A stretch of 64,000 bases of DNA from Apostichopus japonicus (taxonomy: Eukaryota > Echinodermata > Holothuroidea > Aspidochirotida > Stichopodidae). The position numbers and the translations under genes were made by a program. Below are positions 37,880-64,000 of this stretch, in pieces (position 1 is the first letter of the stretch; every line of letters begins with the position of its first letter). The notes beneath the pieces were generated by a model that made no database searches, was not told where the DNA came from, and was given only the letters and a program-made list of their open reading frames with translations. The stretch is taken from NCBI RefSeq assembly GCF_037975245.1, contig NC_092565.1, positions 11,340,499-11,404,498 of the forward strand, written 5' to 3'.

Positions 37880-40805
37880 AAAAATGACATTCATCCTAAA
37901 ATAACGTACTTCTGGTAACCTCAATTGACCTTTGACATCCACAAAAACTATGTTATATTTTTTTTAAAGGAAAATCTATGTACCAAGTTCATGTGCTTTT
38001 CAAGCCTTTCCATTTTGACTTCTGCTCTCCTTCAATATTGTGGCTAACTTTCCATCTTAGATCTTTAAATAATATCTTTAAATAAATTATTTTTATCTGT
38101 AGTTCAAAATCATATCTAGCTGATTCATCTCAGAAGTTACAAAAGATAAAAGAACAACCAAAACAGGAGTACATATGGATTTATGAAATTTATTTTAGCA
38201 GTACGTATAATATTTATAGATGTAAAACTTACCTACTGTACACCTTATTCTTAATAAAAAAAACCCCGAAAGGCAGCCGTGTACAAGATCTCTTGCACAT
38301 AAATGTACGATCTTGAAAGAGCGGGGAATGGCACAGGAATGGGATATTCGAAATTATAAGGCTGAAAAAGCTGACCTACTGATGAAAACTTAAATAATGT
38401 ACTGGCCATTAATGATCAGAAATAAATTATTTGGAACTCGATAAGTCCGCTTAGAATCAGCACCTCATGAATGACGAGGCAGTGAAAAGAAACAAAATAA
38501 CTGGTCTTCATATTGTCAATGGTTTACGCTGGACATGAAAATAGATTAACAGAGCATGATTAAAGTAGATTTGTACATATTTCTGGTATTAACGCAAGAA
38601 ATGATCAGAAAGTCCGCTGATTTTCAAAAGAAACAGTAACAATTAGCATAGACCTGCCATCATCTCGCACAAGCCAAAAAACAAAGCTTAGCTTGCTTTG
38701 CTTCAAGATAACAGCCTTGAGATATTGCTGGGCTTACCATATTTTTGGATCTGCAGAAAAGAGTACAAGTTGTTACAGTCTAAGCAGGGGTCTTAGCTGA
38801 TGGGTCCACTTCCCCTTGGTGGGGAAGAAGTTATTCTGAGGGTCTAGACCCTCTAGACACTGCTATTAACTATTTGTATGGGCTAAATGTGCCTTTTTGG
38901 ATGAACAGAAAGACCTTCAATTACCTTGCAGAGAAAAATCCTCAAGTAACTAGACTTAATCTGGTGAGAAGTGTAATAAGTTTATGAAAGGCCAGTCTAA
39001 ATTACATGCAACAGATGTTTCAGAAGTATGACTGACATCAGCGCTGCTCAGCTACAGATGTTGGGCAACTTTTTGCACTTAATACCTATTTCCAGGGAAT
39101 TTTGGTACTCTTCTTCAGACGAACTCCCCCTCCTACACAAGCACAAATTTATCTCCCATCCGCACTCCTTCCATCCATATTTCGGTGGAAATTCCAAACC
39201 CATACCCCTCACCAATGGCACATCTACAAAAGTAAGTACTTTGCTTAATTCCTTCCAATGTGCTGACGTTTAGTTGTTAGTATTTTTAGATATCACATGA
39301 CTCTTTTGGCAAAGACGAGATCACAGGATATGCACTGTATATTGCAATATGTTGCTACTTCTTTGTACATTTCCCAAAACTGATTCTTTACCGTGTGAAT
39401 ATACTTGTAAAACTAACATACAAGGCCTGTCAATACTCCACCATCCATGGATATGCTGTCTCATTTACTTGTGTTACTGTTTCAAAATCCAAGATTCACA
39501 TAAACTTCTGATCTTATATATTATTCCTAATGTATTACATAAAGAAGGCAGCATTACTTTTTCCTTGACTTTATCCCAAAAAGAGTTGAGAGAAAGTGTC
39601 ATTTCATTCAGACTATTATGTCTTGGACTGGAATGTAGAATAAGCCCTTCGTTGATTATCGGATTTAATAGTGTGTGAGCTTCTCGTCATGATTCTTGAA
39701 ACATTTATTTTATGAAAGAATATAAAAAGTGTTAACAAAGTCAAAGACGATCTTAAAAAACAACACAAGTTTCGAATGGAGTAGGAATGTTATGAAATTC
39801 TTGTGCCAACATAAACAACTCAAGCGTGCAGCTATGAGCTCAAGCAAACATTCCTGTAATATCATCTCTCCAATATTACTACAGGGTAGCGTGTCGATTG
39901 AGTGAATAAACTTGCAGACATCGGAAAAATCAAACCCTAACATCTAGGGGGTTGCTAATGCAAATGCTACCAAAAAGTAGTAAAAATAACTGCTTTCCAG
40001 GGTTCACATTATCACACCTACCTGCCACAAGAAGTTTTAATCAACTTTGCTGAAACTGACCTTGAACTGAGAATATCTATTTGGAAAAGTCTTCAAGAGG
40101 TCTTCAAGAAAACATTTGCAAACTGTACAAACTGCTCCCCCCCCCCCTATGCCCCCATCTTTGACATGCATAAACTGATGGAGACTTTCCAGCTGACTGA
40201 AAACCTTTTATTATTTGAATACAGCAAGTTATGTATGATGTATTTGAACTTAATATATCTGAAAGATATGACAAATTTTGAGCAACCTAACTTAGAAACA
40301 GGTCAACATTTATGCTGTAGTTGGGGCATTCCTTTATCCCGACCCTCATTGGTGGAAAAAAAAAATGATGAGGTGTTTTTTAGGCAACTGTATTTGCCAA
40401 GTACAATTTTCTGCAGCTGCCCTCCATCCTTGTTCTTTCAGCTTTACTTTTTTTATCTTTTTCTTTTTCACTTTCATCAATCAGTATTAAATACTTCCTA
40501 AACGAAAGCAACGGCTTCTCCAAAATAATGAGCTCCATCTATACATTTTAATGGCCTGTTGGAAATAAGTCACTCATGCATACTTTTTCCAAGCACCCGT
40601 CTGTCTGTAAGAAATATAATTCTAAACAATACACAGGATTTCAGAAGACGACTTCCCTGGTAGAAAATACCATTTGTGCCTTTAAATACCCTAAATTCGT
40701 TGTTTTTATGTTTTTCCTTTTTATTCTTCTTCTTCTTATTTTCCTTGCTTTTTATACAGCCAATTTTTTTACAAGAATGCACACATAAATACTTGTAGCA
40801 GGATA
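37880..40805. other. Region downstream of PERK; no gene recognised
   Basis: Likely contains the PERK 3' UTR near its right end. The open frames here (for example 39349-39678) lack codon bias, domain signals and splice context. Confidence 0.5.
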
Positions 40806-55446
<14,641 letters not shown>

Positions 55447-55734
55447 TTCTTTTCAAAGAAAAAGAAATTTCACCCCATTGTATTTGGAGACTTCTAGAAC
55501 TTGACTCCGAGCGCACGAATGGATTCGCACGACGTCCCAGCACTGCACTATACTGACGTTACTAAAGTAATACTAACGTAACCAGAGTGGATATATGAGA
55601 CGTGTCTATATCGTGTGACTTTTGAACTAGGTGATGACATCATCCGAAGGCATCGGCGTATACATAGACCATGCAGACCGAATTTATGGAACGCCAAAAG
55701 TAAGGAACGCTAAAAGGAGTACAGGTGGCGTTGC
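55447..55734 (-). promoter_or_regulatory. EIF2AK3: Presumed PERK promoter and 5' UTR
   Basis: The ~290 bp before the PERK start codon is unique sequence with several CpGs. It contains GATGACATCATC (~55633-55644), which resembles a CRE/ATF-type bZIP site. No CCAAT-N9-CCACG ER-stress element or clear TATA box was found. The transcription start is unknown. Confidence 0.4.
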
Positions 55735-55764
55735 TATGGCAAGCCGTTTTAACATTTACCTCGT
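55735..55764 (+). repeat. 30-bp direct repeat left of the CTTAAG array
   Basis: TATGGCAAGCCGTTTTAACA followed by TTTACCTCGT. It matches 56238-56267 with two mismatches, in the same orientation. Confidence 0.85.
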
Positions 55765-55795
55765 TATTCTCAATCAATTCCAAGAATCAATTCCA

Positions 55796-56222
55796 CTTAG
55801 GTAGAATAAAATTAAGTTCAAGTGAAATTTATTGCACTTAAGTAGAATGCAATTAAGCTTAAGTATAATTGAATTTTACTTAAGTTAAATTGTATTCCAC
55901 TTAAGTAAAATAACCACTTTCTTTTAAGCTTAATTCAAATTCAATTTCACTTAAGCTTAATTGCATTCTACTTAAGTAAAATACAATTCTACTTAAGTAA
56001 AACTGAATTTAGCTTAAGTAAAAGTGTCATTCTTTTTCACTTAAGCTAATGAATTTTACTTAAGTAAAATTGTATTTTACTTAAGTAGAAAACAATTAAG
56101 CTTAAGTGAAATTGAATTTAACTTAAGCTAAATTGTATTCTATTTAAGTAGAAATGTATTTTACTTAAGTAGAATACAATTGCATTTTACTTAAGTAAAC
56201 TTCAATTCTACTTAAGTAAAAT
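55796..56222. repeat. 21-bp-period array of CTTAAG palindromes
   Basis: Exact CTTAAG starts at 55837, 55858, 55879, 55900, 55950, 55971, 55992, 56013, 56040, 56059, 56080, 56101, 56122, 56164, 56190 and 56211, with degenerate centres at 55796, 55929 and 56143. Most steps are exactly 21 bp. Units read roughly AATTCTACTTAAGTAAAAT, with a second dyad near AATT between centres. Confidence 0.9.
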
Positions 56223-56237
56223 ACAAAGGATCGGTCG

Positions 56238-56267
56238 TATGGTAAGCCGTTTTAACATTAACCTCGT
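56238..56267 (+). repeat. 30-bp direct repeat right of the CTTAAG array
   Basis: TATGGTAAGCCGTTTTAACA followed by TTAACCTCGT; the partner of 55735-55764. The two starts are 503 bp apart. Confidence 0.85.
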
Positions 56268-57095
56268 GCGGAGAAGTAGTTGGTCTGGGGCAATGTTTAC
56301 ATGGTACCATGCCGCCTTGTGGTACTACTACTACTAGTACCACTGCTTGGTGGTATGTCGTGTTGTAGTCGTTCCCTTGCACTCAAAAGTTCCCTTTCAA
56401 CTGCATCAGCAACAGTTTGCAACGATTGATTGGCTGGCTGCAATTACCAAATGTCTAACGTTCAGACACAGTGATAAACAAAGCTTTGCTTCATTTGGTG
56501 TTATGTTTGTGCATACACAACGAAAGCTGTATTTTGTATGGCAGCATGGGGGAATGGCCGCAAATAGTTACGTAACAAGTAGGTCTACGTCTTGAACGTG
56601 ACTCTATAGGTCTCTCACCACAATTAATTGTTCCATTGACTTACACACTAAACTCGTCACTTTCAAGACCTGCCAAAATCTGGTGTATCCTACCCATATG
56701 ATAGATGTGATCTTGGCCTATGTGCAAACTTCCATATCAAGACCGTTTAGATTTTGAGCTAGAAGAAGAGCAAGTTTAGCATACTGAACCCTACCGTGTG
56801 ATCGTTCGGAGTAATATCAACATTTAACCAAAGATTTTCTAAAATGGTTTATATCACCTTCGATCCTCCCAATTTTCACACCATCTGTACTTTAAATTAT
56901 GCTCTTTCATATAAAGGCAAAACAAACGATGACAGTAAATGAAAACATGCTTTATACAAGCTTTACGATAGACAGGGACGTATCAGGGGGGGGGGCAGGG
57001 GGAGCAGCCGCTCCCCCTTTCAGTGTCGAAAAAAATGTTAAAAACTGTCGTGTTTTAGCATGGTATTTTGTTAGTGCCTTTTTGATCTTGAATAC

Positions 57096-57467
57096 AAGGG
57101 CGTAGGAACCGGGGGGGGGGGGGGGCTGGGGGGGGCGCCAGCCCCCAGTGAAAAATGTGGAGGGGCGGAAGTATCATTCTGCCCCCCCCGCTTCGCAAGT
57201 CAGAAAACCCCTTTTTTATTTCCAAATGAGAAAAAAATCTCATTTTGAGCACCAAATTGCATATAAGGCCAGGTAAAAATACAAAATTAAGTTTACAAAA
57301 TGGATTGGGTGTTGAAGTGTGCTATATTGCACCAAATTGCATCTGAGGCCACCTGGAAATGCAAAAAATTCCAAAGGGGGAGGGGGACACCCCTTCCCCT
57401 TAGACCCCTCCCCCAGGCCGGCCATCAGTTTCAGCCCCCCACTCAAAAGTACCTTCCTACGCCACTG
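57096..57467 (-). mobile_element. 372-bp non-autonomous DNA transposon with 9-bp TSD, copy B
   Basis: Same family and same length as the copy at 26504, in reverse orientation. It is flanked by CTTGAATAC on both sides (57087-57095 and 57468-57476). Confidence 0.75.
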
Positions 57468-57977
57468 CTTGAATACTCGTCAGCTCCGTTAACTCGATTA
57501 TAATCGTAGTTACATTCAGGCCTACTGATTCAGCTACTTACTTAGTTTGGCAGATGCAATTAGCTAAATTAAGCCTATATCTTAATACAAACCTACAGTT
57601 GGCCACTGCATAATAAAATCCATATTGCCTACCTAACCGCACTCTACGGAATGTCACGAACCGTATGCACAACAACGTCGACAACGTTCTCATCCTTTCT
57701 ATGATTCGTCCTAAGTTGTTGCATGAACAGCATGTTATGAAGCTAAGATATCAATAGTACGTGATACGCACTTCCTATAAATAATTATTACACTGCTAAT
57801 ATACACTGCGATAACGATATTTGTTTTTAGACCACTGCAGACTGGGTTGAAAGAAAACGCAGGCCAAGTGTAGTACAATGCAATAAACTAGGCTCACATC
57901 ACTGCAAGATGCAAGCCATCATAATGACGTCACATGTCGATTTACTGCAAATTTATCCTCTACCATGGCCCAGACAA

Positions 57978-58300
57978 CCTCAAGGGCCCATGGCCCACAC
58001 GTGATTAATCATGTGCAGAGACACAAGGATAATTCCTGTAGTTGCATTGGACCCTTTATACATTGGAGAAACCAAAAAATACCATCTACGACTTTTATCT
58101 GTGCCGGGCCCCAGGAAACAGCCATAAAGGGTCCATGGCCCACACATGATTTGATTATGTTTACAAAAAGCAGTATAATTCTTTTAGAGGTGTTGGCCCT
58201 ATTGGACATTGCGGTATCCAAAAATACCAACGACTTCATTTTTTAACTGTAACGGGGCCCATGCAGCAACCTCAAAGGCCCAATTGCCCACACAGGAATT
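57978..58300 (+). repeat. Degenerate ~147-bp tandem repeat, three units
   Basis: Units begin CAAGGGCCCATGGCCCACAC (57978), AAAGGGTCCATGGCCCACAC (~58125) and CAAAGGCCCAATTGCCCACA (~58273). Each is followed by a GATTAATCATGTG-like string. Confidence 0.65.
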
Positions 58301-58600
58301 AATCATGTGAAAATAGACAAAGGGCCCAAAATTGCACTAAGGAATCAACGTAACCCCTGTGGCTTGAATATTTATTTCCTTCTCTCAACATGCTGACACA
58401 AGTTTTGGACATTCTCATATAAATCTCGACATATATATACAGTTTTGGGCATTTACGAAATGATGGCGCGCGCCGATGTGCCAAAATTATAGCATGACGT
58501 CAATATTGTAGCAAGCAATGTTGACATGACCAATGTAGTAGTGGCATGCTGTTACAAGTTTGCGACATGCTGATGTTGAATTTGACATGTTGATATAGAC

Positions 58601-58951
58601 CAGTGGCGGAGCTAGGGGTATTGGTCAAGGGGCGAGAATGGTCTGTAGGGGCGCTTCCGGTTCTATCTAAGCGGAGCGCCACCACGAGTTGGCGCGGAGC
58701 GTACCGAAATTTTTGAGTAAAGATACTCCCTAGATCGCCGGAAATGACCCTTTCCTTGCTTACTAATTTGCAGATAAAAGAAGAATAAATAGGTGTCGTC
58801 GCCCAAAAAATGTGACAAATGTCAATAGGTAGATGAGAGCGCAATAAAAAAAGGTCAATAATCGCGAATAATTAAAACGTGGTAAAAAGCTGAAAAAGGG
58901 CGCCAGCAGTCCATTTGAGTCCGTCAGGGGGGGGGGGGGCATCCGCCACTG
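58601..58951. mobile_element. 351-bp hAT-like MITE (CAGTGGCGGA ends)
   Basis: The ends CAGTGGCGGA and TCCGCCACTG are inverted repeats. The interior carries the same GCGGAGCGCCACC...TTGGCGC block found in the two hAT elements at 27 kb. The flanks ATATAGAC and TGACAGAC are a decayed 8-bp duplication. Confidence 0.65.
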
Positions 58952-60706
58952 TGACAGACGTAATGACATATTGGTATTTTGTTTCGACATCTTCATATGG
59001 AATTGTAACATGTTGATATCGAATTGGACATATTTGTATTAACTTGGACACTTCACTTTCTTTTTCGACATTTATGGAACGTTTGGCTCTCCGTAATTCC
59101 CGATTCAATTTTATAAGCCAGAGTATCATTTCTTTGTACTGTTCCTGAACAGAACGAAGCGCTTGATGCTATTGGCTTATGTATATCATGTGACAAAAGC
59201 TTTCATTGCGCTTGAGTGCGTGCAGCCACTGATGCGTGCAGCGCTCGAATTACGTAAGCTATTCATACAGTCTTAAACGCTATCTTTTCGAAACTTTGGA
59301 TTGTAGTATTGTGAAGCCTCTATGGTGCTATAGCTACAGGGCAAACAGTAGTACTGTATGGTGGGTTCTAATGTTGTGCTACTTAACCACAAAGTGGATT
59401 GTAACTTTGCGATTACAAAATAAATTGAATGACAAAGGTAAGGTAGGCTAGGCCTAATAAGGGTTCCTGGTAATATCCGGACTTGTTAGTTAACTCACCT
59501 GAAAAACGTTTGGCCTAGTTTCCTCCCCTAGAGACGTTACGTTCCTGCCCTAAATCATGGAGAGGAACTATCATAGGTTAGGAGTACATAGGTTAGGAGT
59601 ACATAGGTTGAATACTTGGTGATACCCCAGTGTTTCAAATTTCAATTGATAAACTCCAAGTCGTAGACACTTTGTATCAATGAAATGAAACATTGTTTAG
59701 TTTCAGCTGACCTAAGAAAGAAATATATCCTTGAATAGGCAAAACTCTTGAAGTTACGGTTAAAAGGTGAATCATTTAATAGGGTTTCGTAGTAGTCTTA
59801 TAGGCTAACAAATTAGGATTCGTCATTTTTGAAATGCAAGAATAGCAGGTATAAGTATTACTGTACTGTAGGTGGGCATGTCGCACATGAAATATGTCTA
59901 ATTTAAAACAATGACAGAATGCTTAAAATATTAACCATGTGAAAGAACACAATCCTCTTACCCCAAATCCAACGTTTTGTTTAAAAAGAACCAACCGTTA
60001 TGATTTTATGACGATTTTTGTGACTCTAAATCCCCTGGGAATTTATAAATATAGGAAGTGCGTATCACGTACGATTGACATAATGAAATATCACACTATA
60101 TTTGTAAACACATCAATCACGGACACGCGAGCAGCATCATGAATATTCATATTTATCGCATCATTCGCATGTCTTGCGGTTGAGTGCACTTGCGCATTGG
60201 CTGCTTAAATGAATGAAGATAGCTCAAACACATATATATTCGGTAATAGCCATCTTCAGTAGATGAATAAAATCTGTTGCCGAAAAGTTTGAAAATGCGC
60301 AGTTTGAGCATAATATTGTACAGAACGTTCATGGGGAAAATATATCCATAAAAAAACACGCTGTTTTCACTTAACTACCACAAAATAAATTCACATTTTG
60401 GCAATGCTCCCAATAAAAATAATTACGTCGTACAATGCAATCATGTCCTACAGGAAGCCCTGTTTGACTGTTGTCGTCTCAAACTTGGGGGGGGGGGGGG
60501 AGTGGTGTTGTCGGACAGTTACTAGAAATTAAGTTCTCTACAATAGCTTTTTCACAACAATGTGGATGACCCTTTATTTTCACAGGATTTTGAAGGGTTC
60601 AGAGTTGATGGGGTTAGGTGGATGGGGTGGGGCAGGTAGTCACAGTGGGGAATGAAGATGGACGGTCATGTGTTCTTTTCCATGCTTGTCATGTACAGTG
60701 TGTACA

Positions 60707-61033
60707 GTACATATATATGTACTGTACCATGAGGGCCAGAAGACTATGTTTAAACCTATCACTAATATATCTCTACATATACACCCAGTACAGTGTATGT
60801 ACTGTACATACATGTATGTACTGATTGAAATTCATTTTTATAGTAAAGTCTTCTAATTCAACCAATTGTTTATATACAGTGTGCATATTAGTGTTAGCTT
60901 TAATCATAGTCTTCTGGCACTCATGGTACTCCGTACATATACACCCAGTACAGTGTATGTACTGTACACACTGTAAATACATGTACTTGTTGAAATTCAT
61001 TTTATAAGTCTTCTAATTAAATGAATTCAACCA
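60707..61033. repeat. Compound inverted and direct repeat
   Basis: Arms at ~60707-60765 and ~60886-60943 are inverted copies (CCATGAGGGCCAGAAGACTA against its complement). ACATATACACCCAGTACAGT to TCTAATTCAACC is also directly repeated at ~60774 and ~60935. Confidence 0.7.
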
Positions 61034-62051
61034 AGAGCAGACAAGTTCATTGCAAATAGTATTTGTTTATATGAAATTAAAAACTGCACAGTATTGAATT
61101 GAATGACCTTGAAGTACAGTACAATACCCAGGCTCAAAACACATGGAACATCAAAACAGGCAGAAACGTTTTTTGTAAAAATCCCAAACTTTGAGGATTT
61201 TTCTTTTCAAAATAAGGCAAAACACCCTCCTGAAATTTTTTGTACAAACAGGGTGGTACTATATCTCTTCCAGAAAAAATTATCAGATTTTTTCAATTTG
61301 ACGCGTTTTGAGTTATTGGCCGTCAAAGACGACCTCTTTTGTACATCGGAGCAACTTAACAACTTCATAAATTAATATTGAGAACAGCTAGAACTCTGAA
61401 ATTTGTTTAGGTGTAAGAAATTCATCCTTATAATTAAAGTATAAAACCCTGACAGCTTTAAGATGGTTACTTTGGTAAAAAATTGGCATCAAAACCCCTA
61501 CCTCATGCTGAATCGCAGCATGAAATAGCAACTTTAGAGTTGCACAACTTGCAAATATTTTAGGAAAGCATTGTAATCATTATTTTGTATTGTTTGTACT
61601 AGACATAATAACCTCTGAAAGAATCAAGTACCCTGATGAAATGGTTTATGAGCAATTCATCACTAAAAATAGCACATTTTTTAGTGAAAAGTACAAGTAT
61701 CGAATATTTTGACACTTTTAAGTTGACCTAACTCCACAAGGCAACATTTTTGTAGCCTAATTTTTTCTTTTTTCTGTTCTATGGGATAGACTCTATAAGC
61801 ATCTGTAATAGAAAGTTGGTGGAATGTTTAATTGCTGAGAAATGAGACCTCAAAAGTCAAGAAAATGCCATGGTGGCGACAAATTGCGGAATTTCAAAGT
61901 GTGATAAATCGGCCAATTATAAAGCAATGCAACTGAAATTTCCAGAATATGCTTATTTTATGGTGGCCCAATCATACAAAAAATTTGGGGATTTTTCAAA
62001 GATGTCGAACTACAACATACTCCAAAATTTGGTGATTTGATATGGAATGAC

Positions 62052-62305
62052 CCTTTACTAAATGAAGGCCTAGCCTATATTTTAAATGCACTAGGCCTAA
62101 TTAGCCTTCAGCAGTACAACAATGTGTATATGTAATTATACAAAAATACCTGGCGGGCAATCAAACAAACTTATCATGGCCCTTGCTCTGAAAAGCTACC
62201 TGACCACCAGTACAATCCTTAAATGGATATTACTAAAATGAAGGCCTAATATAAATTAAATGCACTATGTAGCATTCAGCAGTACAACAATGTGTATATG
62301 TAATT
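62052..62305 (+). repeat. Two-copy direct repeat
   Basis: AATGAAGGCCTA, AAATGCACTA and CAGCAGTACAACAATGTGTA occur twice, about 177 bp apart, ending TATGTAATTA in both. Confidence 0.65.
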
Positions 62306-64000
62306 AGCGTGCAGTACACTATACGCTGTGTATCTAACAACAGTACAGAAAATTGGTCACGAGGGTAGCCATTTTCGTATATTTAACATGTAGCTGTCAT
62401 GAGTCATAGCCAATCTGCTACAAACCAGACTTGGAGGCGGGGCTTAATCATCAAAAACGGACCTTTTTACTAAAAGTAGGGGCGGCAGCTCTGTGTTGTT
62501 TTACGAAAGAAAAGTCATTTAAATATCAAATAAAGCAAATGAAAGCAATAAAATGTCACATATGGCTAGTAAAATTCTTATTTATACCTACCTGTAAACA
62601 ACAAATGAATGTTTAAAATGTTAAAAATATACATAGGACCCTATCTTAGACCATACCACTGTTGAAAGACAATTCTATTCTCTTTCAAATGACGTATAGA
62701 TGTTGGGGGTGGGACTAAGTCTTTTCCATCGAACAAAAAGAAAATGGCAACCTGGAAGTTGTGACCAAAAATCATATTGCTGTATGCACGTACATACAAA
62801 TTTACATTCACAGTAAGGGGCACATTTTCATTTATGAATTTGCCAAAAATTTCGAGGCAGTTTGCAAAGATACTTTTATTTGACGTTGGGTAAATGTGTT
62901 CTAATGATTTTAAAACCAAAAATATAACATTTAATGGTAAGTTCGACAAATAATAATATTTAAAAAAAAAATTCCCCAGCGTGCGCTGGGCGGCACAGTT
63001 ACGCGAAATGGAGAAAAATACGCTAATGCGTGCCACAATGCTACTGTAGGTCAATCAATGTAACAAGGGGATAAGCATTTCATGCGATGAGCCCTTTGTG
63101 CACTAAATTAGAGCCAATTCGAAGGCACAAAGACCTGTAGGCTGTAGAAGACGTGCATACACTATTAATATGTAATGTTGAAATTAAGTTAAGTTTAGCC
63201 TTATATTTGATTCTATATTCTACACTAATCAGGTTGTAGTGTAAACAAACATTACTACAGCCTAAGTCAGAGTAACCCATACCAAATTGTAATGTAAGAC
63301 ATGCCTACAGTGAGAATTAGTCTTTCCCTTATATGTTCTATGTGAAATAATCAGTTACAAATAAGGCATATATTCTACTGCAGTGTTATGGTTGGACTGG
63401 GCCCAGTAGTGGAGTGTACTGAACTGTACTTTTGCGTTGAAATGAAAAACAAAAAAAACAGAGATGGTAAAGTCGTCATTAAATCGCAAATACATTTGTA
63501 GGCTAGTGTCCATAGGTTCATGCTATTGTGTAATAGTACAGTTAATGCTGGAAGTAGTGGTTTCGAGAATATTTCAGGTATACCTGGTTATACCGAGTAT
63601 TCGTCAGTGGGTACGCCGATATATGTTATTGCTAAATACCGATGCACCCTAGCATAAAGTTGCATATTGTCTTGCCTAGTAATGGCAAAAAGAAGGGCAA
63701 AATAACACACTAAATGGCACTAAATGATTTGCTGAAACTTCTCAGATTTCATTATATTGTACATTGAAATAGATAGGAAGGATCTGTGATCCGTATTGTA
63801 ACATTCCGTAAACTTTATTTATGGCAATATGTTTTAATAATTGGCCAAATACAGGTCTTTTCAAGTTGTGTTCATATACCATACTGTGTGCAAAAGTGGG
63901 TGCTGTAAAGTAAGTGTGTGATTAGAATAAGCTCTTAATTGCATGAGGTCTGCAGATATCTGTTTATTTCATGGACATGTGAATTGCAGAAATGAACTTT

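Larger units (their letters stand above)
58960..64000. other. Right-end stretch; no convincing gene
   Basis: Holds the compound repeat at 60.7-61.0 kb, a two-copy repeat at 62.1-62.3 kb and a possible hAT MITE terminus (ATACCGATGCACCCTAG, reverse strand) ending near 63652. A spliceable AAAG|GTAAGG donor at ~59440 after a GC-richer start (59150-59260) might mark an untranslated exon, but nothing confirms it. Confidence 0.4.

Noticed and set aside
39349-39678. 109-codon plus-strand frame downstream of PERK
   Set aside because: Hydrophobic low-bias composition, no domain and no splice or promoter context; probably chance in AT-rich DNA.
55796-56222. CRISPR-like or telomere-like reading of the 21-bp array
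   Set aside because: There are no variable spacers between constant repeats, the units are palindromic, and the DNA is animal nuclear sequence.

Overview
The window is animal nuclear DNA. It is AT-rich, with short exons in long introns, GT-AG splice sites and dense non-autonomous transposons. The gene content and repeat style suggest a marine invertebrate deuterostome. An echinoderm, possibly a sea cucumber, is my best guess, but that is inference from general repeat character and no single diagnostic sequence proves it. Most ORFs longer than 60 codons are not genes; the real genes had to be assembled from exons.

Left part (1-22.1 kb): the minus strand carries the 5' half of an adhesion GPCR of the ADGRA2/ADGRA3 (GPR124/GPR125) type. 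It has a signal peptide and LRR N-cap exon (21853-22136), four LRR exons of exactly 72 bp each, and an LRR C-cap exon (8181-8344). The Ig, hormone-receptor, GAIN/GPS and 7TM parts were not found and should lie beyond the left edge. The introns hold MITEs, microsatellites and a tRNA-derived SINE.

Middle (22.1-40.8 kb): a repeat-rich region. It includes a 372-bp element with 9-bp target duplications, a nested 3.6-kb hAT element (27171-30814) that keeps the C-terminal piece of its transposase, and a 2.4-kb repeat rich in TGACC half-sites (35515-37879). Between them, on the plus strand, lies a complete three-exon gene for an unrecognised 107-residue, probably coiled-coil protein (32552-34111).

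Right part (40.8-55.4 kb): a complete minus-strand PERK (EIF2AK3) gene, resolved into 16 coding exons that join in frame to 1056 codons plus stop. It encodes a signal peptide, an ER-luminal stress-sensing domain, a transmembrane segment and a split eIF2alpha kinase domain with a ~180-residue insert. Several transposons sit in its introns, one about 30 bp from a splice acceptor.

Upstream of PERK (55.5-64 kb): the strangest object in the window is an array of 16 exact CTTAAG palindromes, mostly on a strict 21-bp pitch (55796-56222), flanked by 30-bp direct repeats and starting ~350 bp upstream of the PERK start codon. After it come a second copy of the 372-bp element, a hAT relative, and several tandem and inverted repeats, with no convincing gene.

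The genes do not form a pathway together; they are independent neighbours.
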